Source of the DNA: Flaccisagitta enflata
Lineage: Eukaryota; Chaetognatha; Sagittoidea; Aphragmophora
Reading direction: 5' to 3'
Assembly: GCA_965153355.1 (NCBI GenBank)
Contig: OZ231128.1
Location: forward strand, 23,188,001-23,252,000
DNA: 64,000 nucleotides
Shown piece after piece: positions 45,347-58,490 of this stretch; the stretch's first letter is position 1; each line of letters opens with the position of its first letter. Below the pieces are notes generated by a model. It was not told the DNA's origin. It worked only from the letters and a program-made list of their open reading frames with translations, and searched no databases. The position numbers were made by a program, and so were the translations under genes.

Positions 45347-45782
45347 TTTTTTTGTAAGAACCAAGTGAATAAGAACGTAAGGCTTCAAATCATCAAAAAT
45401 TTAAGAACATGCTAAGAATATTGGACGGCTTTATTTCTCTAAAAATTTAAAAACATAGGCTTGAAATTTTAAAAATTTAAGAACGTTTCTTTTTCATTTC
45501 AGATTCAGTATCCTTTCTGTTCAGCAAAGCATCTTAACATTCACTTCATTTATTCATTCATCCTAAAATGTTTAAACCTGCAGCTTTATTGTTTCATAAA
45601 CATTTTTCTTCATTTTTTTCTAGATAACAAACTCAAACCAGTTAAGAACGTTCTAAACTGAAGGTTAAAAACTGTATCTAAATAAAGAACAATTTTAGAA
45701 CGTTCAAGCCTTGAAAGTTGAAACTGCCTAAAATTTAAGTACATTGAAGGCTAGCTCAAAAAGTGACGTTCTTATAAAAAAA
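45347..45782. mobile_element. Short inverted-terminus element upstream of Ddl-like exon 1
   Basis: T-run then GTAAGAACC at the left; GACGTTCTTAT then A-run at the right. Repeated TTTAAGAAC and AGGCTTCAA words inside. It lies about 300 bp upstream of the predicted first exon, possibly in promoter DNA. Confidence 0.45.
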
Positions 45783-46181
45783 AAAGTGGAGATGAATTCA
45801 CTAAATAAAAACAGTGCGAAACTCAAAGAACTGGGAGACTGGAAGCTGGAAACGCAATATGCAGTTTGTTTTATACCATCTTTTTATGCTAAATTTGAAA
45901 AAAAAGACTTTTTTTATGTACGTCATTAATTGATTACCTTGGGAAAAGAGCGGCGCCGATGAGTACGTTTCAGTGAGATGCAAAGGATGACTAAGAAGTA
46001 ATCACGTTGGCGTAAAATGTATCAGTTTTCGGAATTTATGACTCTTTCTTCATGCCATCCGTCTTATATACCGCCAACATCACTACCCACATAAGGAATT
46101 ATGCAATTTGTTACTCTAGTCTAGGATGGCGTACTTTTTTTCCTTCTAATTTTAGTTACGCAAGTTTTGGATTGGGGGTTC

Positions 46182-46183
<2 letters not shown>

Positions 46184-46267
<84 letters not shown>
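46184..46267 (+). repeat. (CT)n microsatellite
   Basis: Pure run. No gene visible in 45790-46880. Confidence 0.95.
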
Positions 46268-46269
<2 letters not shown>

Positions 46270-46885
46270 CAGTTCCCCAGACTTGAAATATCTCAATTTA
46301 AAAAAAAAAGGAACTAATCCTAATTTTTTGCATAGAGGTGCCAAAAGAGTGTAGAATCAGAATACGACATTTATTTTGGTCAATATTGACCAATAAAATC
46401 AAAGACGATTTTTTCTACAAAGAATTATATCATTTGTTAAAAAAAAATTAATCTTTCAATATTTTCTAAGGAATTTTACCTGAAATAAGCGTATTTTGAT
46501 CATTTATACCATGTTGATTCAATTTTTAGTGAATTCATCCAATTTTGGCCGTTTTGGAAAATTTGCACTTTGAACTCATTTGCACATTGCGGTTTAACAT
46601 TTTTCACTAAGAAATCGCGCATATTATAAAGAAGATCAATGAAACTGATACCTATCATATATTATACTATAAAACACAGTTTCCAATATCTTTTTCCTAG
46701 AAAAGTAAAGCAATTGGTTTATTTCCTTAATTTTCAGCCTTTTAAAGTCATTTCTAGGCCTCTTGGACACATCCCAGATTATCATGAGTTCACTAGAGTT
46801 TTAGTTTTAACTAGTACTACAAAATTCCGAAAAAAAAAAATTCAAATATACACAGTTTTTAGGGCAAAAATATCAGTTGTTAGTA

Positions 46886-47490
46886 CAGTGGGATTTGTGG
46901 AATAACAGCCTAAACTGGGGGAAGGTATTTAAGTGTCTTAATTTCATTTGCTAAACTTGATATTTGAAATATAAGTTGTTCAATTGATGCTTTTGTCCCT
47001 GAGTTTTTTTGTTGCTATAGACACCACAATTATTTTTTTGAACATTTATAATTACTAGAATATCACTATTTTGACAAATACTATCAGGGAACATTGCTGT
47101 TAATCAAATTTGCTATAACTTTTCCATAGGAGTTCCATGTTCCGTAGGAATATTGCTAATTTAGCCATTGCTAGGGAACATCTAGCAGTTGCTAGGTGTG
47201 ATGCCCCCTAGCGATGGCCAAATAAGTAATAATCTTACAGAACATACTATAGGAAAGTTTTAGCAAATTTAATTCTGAGCAATATTCCTTTAAAATATTT
47301 GTCAAAACATTGATATTCTAGTAATTATACATGTTTGAAAAAATAATTTTGGATTCCATAGCAACCAAAAAACTCAGGGACAAAAGCGTTGATTGAATAA
47401 CTTATATTTCAAATATCAAATTAGTAAAACAAAATTAGAACACTTAATTACCTTCCTCCAGTTTAGGCTGTTATTCCACAAACCCCACTG
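46886..47490. mobile_element. 605-bp palindromic MITE, TA target site
   Basis: Starts CAGTGGGATTTGTGG and ends with the inverse CCACAAACCCCACTG, each flanked by TA. The arms pair over about 300 bp around a centre holding GCCATTGCTAGGGA. Mariner/Tc1-like by target site and CAGTG end; no ORF. Confidence 0.8.
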
Positions 47491-47631
47491 TACAAAAAAC
47501 CATTTCTAATTTTAGTGGGCAGTGTCTGACTAAAATAGATATCATATTCTTGTACCACACCGTTTTAAGAACCCTGAGATTGGTTCTTTCTTTTTTTATT
47601 TTCTTAGAGATATTTTCATCCTAGGAATCTG

Positions 47632-48653
<1,022 letters not shown>

Positions 48654-48871
48654 TGCCGAGCCCAAGGAAACAACAATGCACCAACATACTACATAACCTT
48701 ACCTGTTTAAGACAATTCTCTAAGACAGCTTTAAGACAGTTGTAAGGCAGTTTTAAGTCAGCCCTAAATAAGACAGCATTTATCTCCTATGAGGACAAGC
48801 GCTCTTCCGGAGAAATGAACAATGCGCCCAGAGCTGCAACTCTGGTGATGATTCTTCAATATATCATATTT

Positions 48872-48932
<61 letters not shown>

Positions 48933-49972
48933 TTCTTAGATTGTAAACCTAGGTCGACGTGCCATGATATGTAATCGGATAATTTCCACTGAGAAGTGGA
49001 AATCAAAGCAAATACATTATGCAATGACGAAAGAATAAAAAAACGATTTATTATCGACAACGTTTTGAAACCATTTCCTTCTGCTCCCTGTTGTGGACAT
49101 TCGTATTCTTCTCAGTCCCCACTATTCAAAGATCAATAAAACTGGGCAGTGTCGTAAACCCCTTGGACAAAAAACTATCTATAAGCAATTGCAATCACTT
49201 CAATCCGCTTTTTAGTCGCGTGCAACGCGACACTATACCCCGCTTTGTCCGTGGGTCGGTCGGTTGGTCGGTCCCCATTTTACTTTTTTTATATTTTTTT
49301 GCGGTCTGTAGCCTGGCCCGGATCAACCATGCCCGAGGCCCGAGGCTACTGTTGCCGCGAGGCCCCTAAAAAAGACAGCTACAGTTTTAACAAGGCCTAC
49401 ATGGCCAATAAGTAGTCATTTGTGGGTAGGCAGTAGAGTGGGATTATTTAGGGTATTCAAATAAAACATTATTTCCAAGCACTTTTCATGTTCCATTTGC
49501 ATATTGAGAGCCTACTCTCATTGGAAAATTGATTTGGACTTGATCTAGGTACTCCGTCATCAATGCTGTAGTTGTATAGGATTACTATGGAAGAAATTTC
49601 TCTCTTAACTCCAGCAATCAATTTTATACAACTAGAGCACTGATGACGGAGTGTCTAGATCAAGTCAAAATCGATTCTCCAAAGAGATTGGGCTCTCAAC
49701 ATGCAAAAGGAACAAGAAAACTGCTTGGAAATAATGTTTTTTTTGAATGCCCAAATTGAGCCCACTCTAGTAGGCAGGGGCAGTAAATTAGGTGGGCAGG
49801 GCAATATGTGAGTGAGCTAGGGCTGTATTGTGTCAGGGCAGGGGCACTAATGCTCAGGAATAGCTTTTCCAGCCAAATTCACGTCATCTTAAGTTTTGCA
49901 TTCCAGACAGACAGACAGACAGACAGACCAGCTAAAGACTCACTCTCTTATAGAGTTGCTTAGCAAGTGACC

Positions 49973-50282
49973 AACAGGTCGCCCAAGGGCAATATGTGAT
50001 CAGCGATACCCGTTGCCCTGCCTTGAGTGATTGTGAATTGAAGTGAGGGGAAGCAGGGCAGTGGCCCCAAAGCGGACGAAGTCCTGTAGAACACAGGGGG
50101 ACTTTCAAATCTGGCCTCTGAGACCTCAAATCTGGCCTCTCAGACCCCAAATCTAGCCTCTCAGACCACAAATTTGGCCTCTCAGGCCTCAAATCCAGCC
50201 TCTCAGGCCTAAAATCCAGCCTCTCAGGCCTCAAATCCAACCTCTTAAATCCAGCCTCTCAGGCCTCAAATCCAAACTCTAA
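49973..50282 (-). repeat. ACAGGAC-family block with CTCAGGCCTCAAATCCAGC minisatellite
   Basis: AGGTCGCCCAAGGGCAATAT, GAAGTCCTGTAGAACACAGG, then about nine CTCAGGCCTCAAATC-like units. Inside the nested element 49314-50980. Confidence 0.7.
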
Positions 50283-50756
50283 AATCAGTGACTATTTGAA
50301 ACAATGACCAGGGAGGAAATCTTAATAAAGTTGAAATCCCTTCTTCATCCATAGTAAAATAATATTTTTTTAGATCCAAAAAAAATTATGAAAAAAACTG
50401 TTTTTTTTTTGCTCAATCTGAAATTACTTTTTCTTGCGATGAAGTTTTTGCATATTGATATTTAAATCAATAAACTTTCAGGTCAACTAGGGATGTGGAA
50501 GTGGTCAATTTTCACGCTGCTTCCTCTGCTTCTGCTTTTGCTTCTGCTGTAGTGGGAATACAAGTAGCTATCCCACCCACCAAAACAGAAGCGGTTAATC
50601 ACTTATACATCACTTATATCCACTACACTCTGAAACCACTAAAAACTCAAATCATTTTTCAGTTTTTTTAAGATTCAAAAATGCTACACGCCATTTTACT
50701 AATATTTGTAACTGCAAATCTTCCGCTTTGATTTCTTCCATTAGCTTTTATTCATA

Positions 50757-50853
50757 ACCTTCTTCTTCTTCTTCTTCTTCTTCTTCTTCTTCTTCTTCTT
50801 CTTCTTCTTCTTCTTCTTCTTCTTCTTCTTCTTCTTCTTCTTCTTCTTCTTCT
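50757..50853 (+). repeat. (TTC)n microsatellite
   Basis: Inside the nested element 49314-50980. Confidence 0.95.
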
Positions 50854-51526
50854 TTCTTTCTTCTTTCTTCCTTTTTTTTCTCCTCTCTTTTTCTCTTCCC
50901 TTTTCCCCTCAAAGCGCGAGGCCCCCTGAAGCGCGAGGCCTAAGGCTAAGCCTTTTTAGCCTATTGGTTAATCCAGGCCAGTCTGTAGCCTCACTGCACT
51001 TGCCCAAGTGCTTTAGTAACTCAAATACTGCCCCTGCCCACCCGCACGCGACTAAGGTAGCCGTTAATCCGGCCTTGTTCCTACATCTCTTATTTGTTAA
51101 CTCTATGAAACTATCTCTAATTCCACTTGCAATCGCGAATACAATTCCAGAATACATTCAATAGTTGATGTGACCCCCTTGGGCATTATTCATATGCCTC
51201 AGAATGCTTTCGTAGAGAGATTTGAGGAAAGTTGGCAAGATCTTCCCCAGATTTTCAGAGCTATTTTTTTAGGACCTACAGCTGACATTGCAGGTTTTAT
51301 GCTTTGAAGCTGCTTTATTTGAGACCAAAGTAAATCAATGGGGATGCCCTGTTTCATGTGCCATTGCCTGGCCAAAGCGGCGCAATATGCCGAAGCGCTA
51401 TCTTTCATAAACTAACTGCAATTTATTTGCTGTTTTTCTTTTGGAGTGATAATTTTGTTTCATCTGCCATTTCTTAACACTTTGACTTAGAAGAAAGCGG
51501 TTTGTGCCATTTGATCAGAAATTTTT

Positions 51527-51683
51527 AGGTGCAAAAAAGCACCTCTATAACTTGCTGTGTTTGTCGGTAGGTTGGTTGGTTGGTCGATCGGTCAGTCGGT
51601 TGGTTGGTTGGTCAGTTGGTTGGTTGGTATCGCATTTGTTCCACGATCCACATGTTGCACCTATTGGCTTACTTGGCCTTGTT
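51527..51683 (+). repeat. Hairpin-family element, variant hairpin AGGTGC
   Basis: AGGTGCAAAAAAGCACCT, CTCTATAACTTGC, GGTTGGTCGG tract, ATCCACATGTTGCACC, CTTGGCCTTGTT. Confidence 0.8.
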
Positions 51684-51699
51684 TCTTGTTTTTTGATAT

Positions 51700-53330
51700 C
51701 ATCCATGCGGCCATCTTTCAACCGGTCAAGAAGCGACATAACTTTGACCATTACCGAACTTTCATCCACAAATTAAAAAGAAAGTGAATCTTTTTGTCAA
51801 ACTTTTTAAAAGAAACGTCGTTTAATAAGGAATTAGTTTTTGCGGATATCTGTTGAGCATATCCCCGTTGGATGATGGATGATAACGTAATAGATATTCA
51901 AAGAAAGGGGGCCGTGCGCGTCGTCAATTACGTCAGTCAAAAAAAGGGAAATGCAACAAATCATTATGGCGATTACGGCTAAAGTGATTACGTGATTGCT
52001 GTACAACCTACTCAGGATTTGTCAAGGATTTAGATGGTTATTCATGCAAAAATTCAGAAAATCTCATTGGATATTTTTTTAGCTACGCTAATTTGTATTT
52101 TTTGGGCTGGTAGGCTGGTTTTGGTGGTTGGACTTTCTGAAATTTCCTGAAACTTTACACATCAGTAGTCAAGGTCATGTGATGTTACTATACAAAAAAT
52201 CAAGTCAATCGGGCAAAAAAAGTCACGATGATTTCCTCCACTTAAAGTAACAAGACCGGTAACACGGCTACCACAGTCATGTGCGGATGGGCAGGGGCCA
52301 TTCTTGAGGTCACTAGACCATTAGGTCAGGAGCAGTGTGGTCAAAGAATAAAAAACATAAAAAAGAAGAGTCGCGTAGCACGTGACTAAAAAGTCATGAA
52401 CACTTTTCATTTGACCAGCACATCTAAGATATTAAAAATATTGGAAAAAAAAGATTAACGGAGGAAAGCTTAAACGCTAGGGTTTCTAACGATGTAAAAT
52501 TTGATAGTGATATTCTTTTAAAATAAAGCAACGGGGTCACTATCTTTGGACCAGCCAACTAAAAAAGTTGAATCAGTAAGTTCCTCTAAACAAGCGGAGA
52601 CGATCTCTGCTGTAGGTCTCTATAATGAAAATAGAATTTCATTTGGAATGAAATCAATCATTTTGAGGAAAAAGAACTTGGTCGCGTCGATGGCAGAACA
52701 CGGTATGCTAAGTTCTGCAAGTAAACTTGTTTATCTCACCATGAACCCTAAGAAAATGGCCGTCGGCACCAAACTGAATTTTGCTATCAATATTTCATTC
52801 TTAGTGAAGATATTGCCCAAAACGCTTGTGTCTATACTTTTGAGCTAGATAGTATCTTAGCTTATCAGTTGTATAATAATTCATTAAAAAGCCTTTATGG
52901 AAAAAAAGATTGATTTATGCATTTTCAAACTGACTGACCATGCGTGGGTGCTAACTGGTGCACTTGTAAACTATGTAAAGCAATAAAACAGTGTAGTTAA
53001 GGTTTGAATAGTGTTAAATTGTGTTTTACTAATCAGGTATTATGATTTGGTACTGCCAAAAGTTTTACTTTCCCTAAATTTTCTTATTTTTCTCTTTTTT
53101 TCCCCTCTTTGAAATCCAGGGGTGTATTAATTGAGTCGCTTTTGATTTATTCCCCCCCTGCCTTTGATTTTCTTCGCGGCAACGCGATGTGTCGCGTTTT
53201 AAAATCTATGATTTTCTTCCCCATAAAGCTACCAGTAATGGCGGCTGTCGCCGTGAGGAAAAAAGTCGTAAGCATTTGTCTCTTTTCACCAAGCTTTTAT
53301 CTTTAGTCACTGCAAATCTTTTTTTCGATT
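51700..53330. other. Gene-poor stretch
   Basis: Contains the hairpin-family copy at 52249-52392 and an unrecognised 100-codon frame at 52546-52848 (MDQPTKKVESVSSSKQAET...). The frame's composition is plausible for protein, but no domain is seen. Confidence 0.35.
52249..52392 (-). repeat. Hairpin-family element lacking the GTCS tract
   Basis: AACAAGACCGGTAACACGGC ... GGGCAGGGGCC ... GAGTCGCGTAGCACGTGACT and AAAA; no tetranucleotide run. Confidence 0.7.
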
Positions 53331-53339
53331 AGATCAAAT

Positions 53340-53790
53340 CAAGAGCAATTGTATGTATTGATTGCACTGAAAATCAGAGAAAAAAGGACTGAGCCAAATG
53401 AGCTAGATGAGCTAAAATGCTCAAAATCACTCAACCAGACAATTGGCTATGCTCACTGACATGCTTTCTTGTATTTGCATGCTCCCATCAAAACACTTAT
53501 TTATCCCATTAAAAATAAATAAAAAGACAGAGCTAAATGAGCTGAGCTAAAATGCTTAATAACACCCTCACAGATGAGCAGTTATGATCACTGATATGCT
53601 TTTTGTATCTGCTTTTTTAAACATGTATCAAAATATTTATTCATTTATCACATTTGAATAAAAAAAAAGAACTGAGCTAAATGAGATAAATGAGCTAGAA
53701 TTCTCCTCACAGATGAGCTGCAATGCTCATAAACATGTTTTGTTGTACTTGCATGCTCAAACAAACATAGATACACTCCTTTTTTGATCC
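53340..53790 (+). repeat. Three tandem diverged units of ~135 bp
   Basis: GAGCTAAAATGCTCA and CTTGTATTTGCATGCTC words return at intervals of roughly 130-140 bp (53472, 53601, 53741). Confidence 0.6.
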
Positions 53791-54179
53791 TACTCAAAAT
53801 CATAAAAAAAAAAAAAAAATTCAATTCGCATTTTTCATAAATAAATCTTTAAAAAATCATAACACGAAAAATAATGGTTGTAGAGCATTCTGCTTGGCGC
53901 CAAATGAAAGAGAATTATCAAATTTACTTACCCTATCAATTTCATTGGAGGCTTCAATCAGCCGGAAGAGATCCGCAACTTCCGTATAAGAAAATGAAAA
54001 CCATGTTTCTCTCAAATATGTCAAAAAGTCGAAGACTGACTTCGACTTTTTTCCCGATTATATACGAGATTTCATTCACAGAAGCGTTCAAGGACAACAT
54101 TCCATTTAAACTAGATTTTGTGTTTAAGTAAAAATGAAGGGAAAGATAGAAAAAAAAAGAGGGCTGAATATCAATAACA

Positions 54180-55065
54180 CAGGTAGTCCGCCAGCGAATT
54201 TGGGTGCGTTCAGCAATGGGGAATGAACGCCTGTTCAGCAACAATGCCATACAGTTGTTGATGAACACAATGAAATCGACCTTTGCCCAACAATTTTGTT
54301 CAGAGAGGGCCATAAAAAGCGCGTTCATGAACGGCTAAAAAATCCACTCCACCAATAAATTTGTCTTCATACCCAATGTGTATCATCTTCAGTCTTAACT
54401 GTAACATTTATCTACTCAATGAACAAAACTGTTCATCAAAAGTTAATCAAAAGGTATTTCATGAACAGACAGATAAGCATGATTTATGGTTCAAGAATTA
54501 TGAAGCTAGTGTCAAGTCTAATCCACTTATGGCAAAAAAATCTCTTTCATATGTGCCCATGAAAGGTTCACTTAATCACTGGATTTTTTATCCACTCAAT
54601 GAAATTTTGCTATTCATGAACAGCCAAAAAGCAGTATTGATGAACATAGTCCTAGGATCACTTCATCTCTAATAAAATATCTTTTAACCCAGCCATTCAC
54701 GAAGAGTCAAAAAAGTTTCCATAATAAACTCTTTGTTAGATTTAACTAGACAATCAATACTGCTATCAAAAAACTTTTTTTTTCTGTTCTTTAACAGCCA
54801 GATGAACATGTGTCATGAACGGGTAAAAAACCCACTCCACCAACAAAACCATTGGTGGAGTGTTTTTTTTACCTGTTCAGCAACAGCTTTTATTACCCCT
54901 CAATGAACGGTCATTCATGAACAGGTCTTTTTGGGCCCTCCATGAACAAAACCGTTTGCCAAGAGCCTTTTTTTAGTCGTTCATGAACAGCTCTATGGCA
55001 TTGTTCAGCAACATGCGTTCATTCCCCGTTGATGAACACCCCCAAATTTGCTGGCGGACTATCTC
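54180..55065. mobile_element. hAT-like element with internal TTCATGAAC repeats
   Basis: TAGTCCGCCAGC near the left end is inverted near the right, and the 8-bp word CAATAACA flanks both ends (54172-54179 and 55066-55073). The interior is rich in TTCATGAACAG and GTTCAGCAACA words in both orientations. Confidence 0.75.
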
Positions 55066-55519
55066 CAATAACAAGCGCCTGCTGCGTTTACAAGCACAAC
55101 AAGAGCAGCAACAGCTACAACAACAGCGGCAGCAGCGACGGCGGCAACACCAACAGCGGCAGTAGCAACAACGAGAGCCATTTTTTTGTTTTTGTCGTAA
55201 CTAAGCCAAGAGAAAGAGGGTTTGGTTCCATAGTTTTTTTTTTTGTTTTTGTCTTAACTAAGCCAAGAGAGAGTTTGGTTCCAGCACACATCATGTTAAT
55301 CGCAATTAATTCATGTTAATGTTCATGTTAATCCCAACCGATTTAGTTTTTAGGGTGGTTCGAGTTGGTTGGTGGGTGGTATGCAAGTCATCCTCAACAG
55401 ACATCCCACTACACTACACAACACTACACCATACTACACTACACTACACTACACTACACTACACTACAATATACTACACTACACATTTTTAAAGGTTTTG
55501 CATCTCACAGTTCGATCCA

Positions 55520-55770
55520 AAGACGGTGTAGTGTCCTGACATTGTGTCCCAACATTGTGTCCCAACATTGTGTCCTGATATTGTGTCCTGATGTTGTGTC
55601 CTGACATTGTGTTCCATCAACGTGTTCTGACATTGTGTCCTGACAATGTCTCCCGACAATGTGTCCCGACATTGTGTCCCGATATTGTGTCCCTACAGAG
55701 TGTCCCAACAGTCCCAAGTCATTTGTGTCCCGACAGTCATTTGTGTCCCGACAGTCATTTGTGTCATTCA
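55520..55770 (+). repeat. 15-bp minisatellite (CATTGTGTCCCGA-type)
   Basis: About 15 units of GACATTGTGTCCCGA with variants. A CACTA pentamer run lies at 55405-55485. Confidence 0.8.
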
Positions 55771-55807
55771 GTAAATTCCGTTAATTGAGTCAATTAAAAA
55801 AGAGTCT

Positions 55808-55836
55808 GACACGCGACTTACAGGTGTTAGCCTTGG
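55808..55836 (+). repeat. Hairpin-family element, terminal fragment
   Basis: ACACGCGACTTACAGGTGTT then AGCCTTGG, matching the end of 18656-19201. Confidence 0.45.
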
Positions 55837-55842
55837 CATGGA

Positions 55843-55845
<3 letters not shown>

Positions 55846-55885
<40 letters not shown>

Positions 55886-55889
55886 CGAG

Positions 55890-55960
<71 letters not shown>
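55846..55960 (+). repeat. (GA)n microsatellite
   Basis: Imperfect run followed by GACA tetramers to 56010. Confidence 0.95.
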
Positions 55961-55965
<5 letters not shown>

Positions 55966-56173
55966 AGATTTTCTGTCAGACAGATAGACAGACAGACAGA
56001 CAGACAGACGGACAAGTAGATAGATACTGACTGAGAGAGAATGTGTCAGACATAGAGATCAGACCGACAGGCAGCGTGACAAGCAGAAATACATACATGT
56101 ACACAAGCGCACAATCACACACGGATACAGTCAGATGTGCCGGACAAACTTACTTTGTAATGACGCACCAAAT

Positions 56174-57794
56174 AACAAGGCCGTATACACGGCAATCCAG
56201 TCGCGTACGGTTGGGCAGGAGGCCAGGAGCAGTAACGCAAAAAAACGCTCGAAAATCAAAAATGTGATGGACGGACCGACGGACGGTCGGACGGACCGAC
56301 CTACCGACCTACCGACCGACACAGCAAGGTGTAGAGTAGGGCCAACGGTTTTTGCATCAAATCAATTGAACACCCCAGCCTGCAGCTTTTTTAAACAGAC
56401 TATGTCTATACTGTTGAAAACTACTCGCTATTTGACTTTTCTCCATGATTTAGAGGTGCCAGATTTGACATTTTGATCATAACTTGATGGTGGTTGTGGT
56501 AAAAATGTCAAATTTAGGTCATTTTGGCCGCCAAATTGGGCCACTTAGCCTCAGAAATCAAACCTAAAATCCATGAGATTATAAAACTAGAGCTCAAGAT
56601 CTCACTAGTGGTGCAAGCCGCATGTTTCTATCATTTTTCGTTTAGATTTGAGAGCATTTCAAAGACGAAAGGGTTTGAAGGGAAAATGGCAGCTTTAATT
56701 TCAGTGGCAATTTTGACATTTTTCAAAAATTTCAATATTTTGCGGCTTTGGATGGACCAATCTGCATGAAATTGGCGATCAAATTGAAGAGTTTTTCCTG
56801 TTGTAGCTGATGGTAAAAAATTTTTTGATCGATATTCCCCCCAAAAAATTTTAGAGACTGAAGAAGCCGGTGCAAAAAAATCGATTTTTTTGCAAATTGG
56901 TCAATTTTGGATGAAAAATTAGGCCACTTCCAATTCATAAAAAGACTTAAAATCCATGAGCAAAATGAAGTACTGCTCAGGAGCTAACCAGTGGTGCAAT
57001 CGGCGTGTCAATATGTTTTTGCATTTAGATTTTATAGAACTTCAAAGATTAAAATACCCAAAAATTGTTATTTTGACATACCCTTAGATCTTTGAAGTTC
57101 TATAAAATCTAAATGCAAAAACATACTGACACGCCGATTACACCGCTGGTTAGGGCCTGAGCAGTACTTTATTTTGCTCATGGATTTTAAGTCTTTTTAT
57201 GAATTGGAAGTGGCCTAATTTTTCATCAAAAATTGACTAATTTGCAAAAAAATCGACTTTTTTGCACTTGCTTCTTCAGTCTCTAAAAATTTTTTGGGGG
57301 AATATCGATCAAAATTTTTTTTACCATCAGCTAGAACAGGAAAAACTCTTCAATTTGATCACCAATTTTATGCAGATTAATACATCCAAACGAAAATGTG
57401 AAATTTGTGGAAAATGTCAAATTACCACTGAAATTTTTTCCAACCCTTTCAAATAACATATCTCAAATCTAAAAAAAATGATAGAAACATGCGGATTGCA
57501 CCACTAGTGAGATCTTGAGCTCTATTTTCTCAGATTTCAGGTTTGATTTCTAAGGCTAAGTGGCCCAATTTGGCGGCCAAAATGACCTAAATTTGACATT
57601 TTTACCACAACCACCATCAAGTTGTGATCAAAATATCAAATCTGGCACCTCTAAATCTCGGAGAAAAGTCATATAGCGAGTAGTTTTCAACAGTATAGAC
57701 ATAGTCTGTTTAAAAAAGCTGCAGGCTGGGGTGTTCAATTGATTTGATGCAAAAACCGTTGGCCCTAGTGTAGAGTCGCGTGTCCGCGACTAAA
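56174..57794 (-). repeat. Hairpin-family element interrupted by the 1.43-kb palindrome
   Basis: AACAAGGCCGTATACACGGC ... CTACCGACCGACACAGC ... [56337-57767 insertion] ... AGTCGCGTGTCCGCGACT and AAA. Confidence 0.85.
56337..57767. mobile_element. 1.43-kb near-complete palindrome, hAT-like, nested
   Basis: Begins TAGGGCCAACGGTTTTTGCA and ends with its inverse. Flanked by the 8-bp duplication GTGTAGAG (56329-56336 and 57768-57775), which is part of a hairpin-family element. The two arms of about 690 bp pair along nearly their whole length around 57050. Confidence 0.88.
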
Positions 57795-57919
57795 CACGAA
57801 GACAGTAATTGGGACGGAAATGTTACGTATAATGGGAAAATATAAAGGGAAAAGTATTAACCTGAACGTTATGAATACTAGATTATACTACACGAAATAA
57901 GTCATCCAGGAATCGCACA

Positions 57920-58240
57920 AGGTCAGTGGTACCTATTGCCCTGCTCGAATTGATCAAGAAAAAAAGTGGAGGAAAACCCGGGCAGCGGCCCTAAAGTGCC
58001 ATTCTTCTGTAGAACACAGGAGTGAAATTTCAGATGTCCAGAGGAACTCAGAGCATAGATTTGAGGTCTGGTGGACACTCTTGAGGCCTGGGTGCCAGAA
58101 TAGAGTCCTTGACAGGAGGGCTAAACTCAGTGCTGATATTAAGCCTTGATAGCCAACAAGGGGGGTGGGGTGGGCTGACAGCAGGACTGAAGGATGGAAG
58201 GATGGCCAAACATCCGGAAATTCACCCCTGTGTGGACATC
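57920..58240. repeat. ACAGGAC-family block without a regular minisatellite
   Basis: CAAGGTCAGTGGTACCTATT and GGGCAGCGGCCCTAAAGTGC, CTGTAGAACACAGGAGTG, then loose TTGAGGCCTGGGTGCC units. Confidence 0.6.
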
Positions 58241-58254
58241 GGCTACTGCCAAAA

Positions 58255-58445
<191 letters not shown>

Positions 58446-58490
58446 AGAAGACGAAGAAAGAGAGGAAGAGAAGAAAACGAAGAGGAAGGA

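Larger units (their letters stand above)
49314..50980. mobile_element. 1.67-kb element nested inside a hairpin-family element
   Basis: Termini TGGCCYGGATYAACCA inverted, with a 10-bp duplication GTCTGTAGCC at 49304-49313 and 50981-50990. The host sequence on each side joins into one hairpin-family element. The interior holds an inverted repeat (about 49434-49767), a 21-mer-type repeat block (49973-50280) and a (TTC)n tract (50757-50853). Confidence 0.8.
49214..51079 (+). repeat. Hairpin-family element interrupted by a nested insertion
   Basis: Left half 49214-49313 (AGTCGCGTGCAACGCGACA, CCCCGCTTTGTCC, tract); right half 50981-51079 (CTGCCCCTGCCCACCCGCAC to CCGGCCTTGTT). The nested element is 49314-50980. 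Confidence 0.85.

Noticed and set aside
51199-51408. 69-codon minus-strand frame MKDSASAYCAALARQWHMKQ...
   Set aside because: Plausible composition, but short, isolated and unmatched.
52546-52848. 100-codon frame beginning MDQPTKKVESVSSSKQAET.
   Set aside because: No family recognised and it lies among repeats. Listed only as an unexplained open frame in the stretch note.
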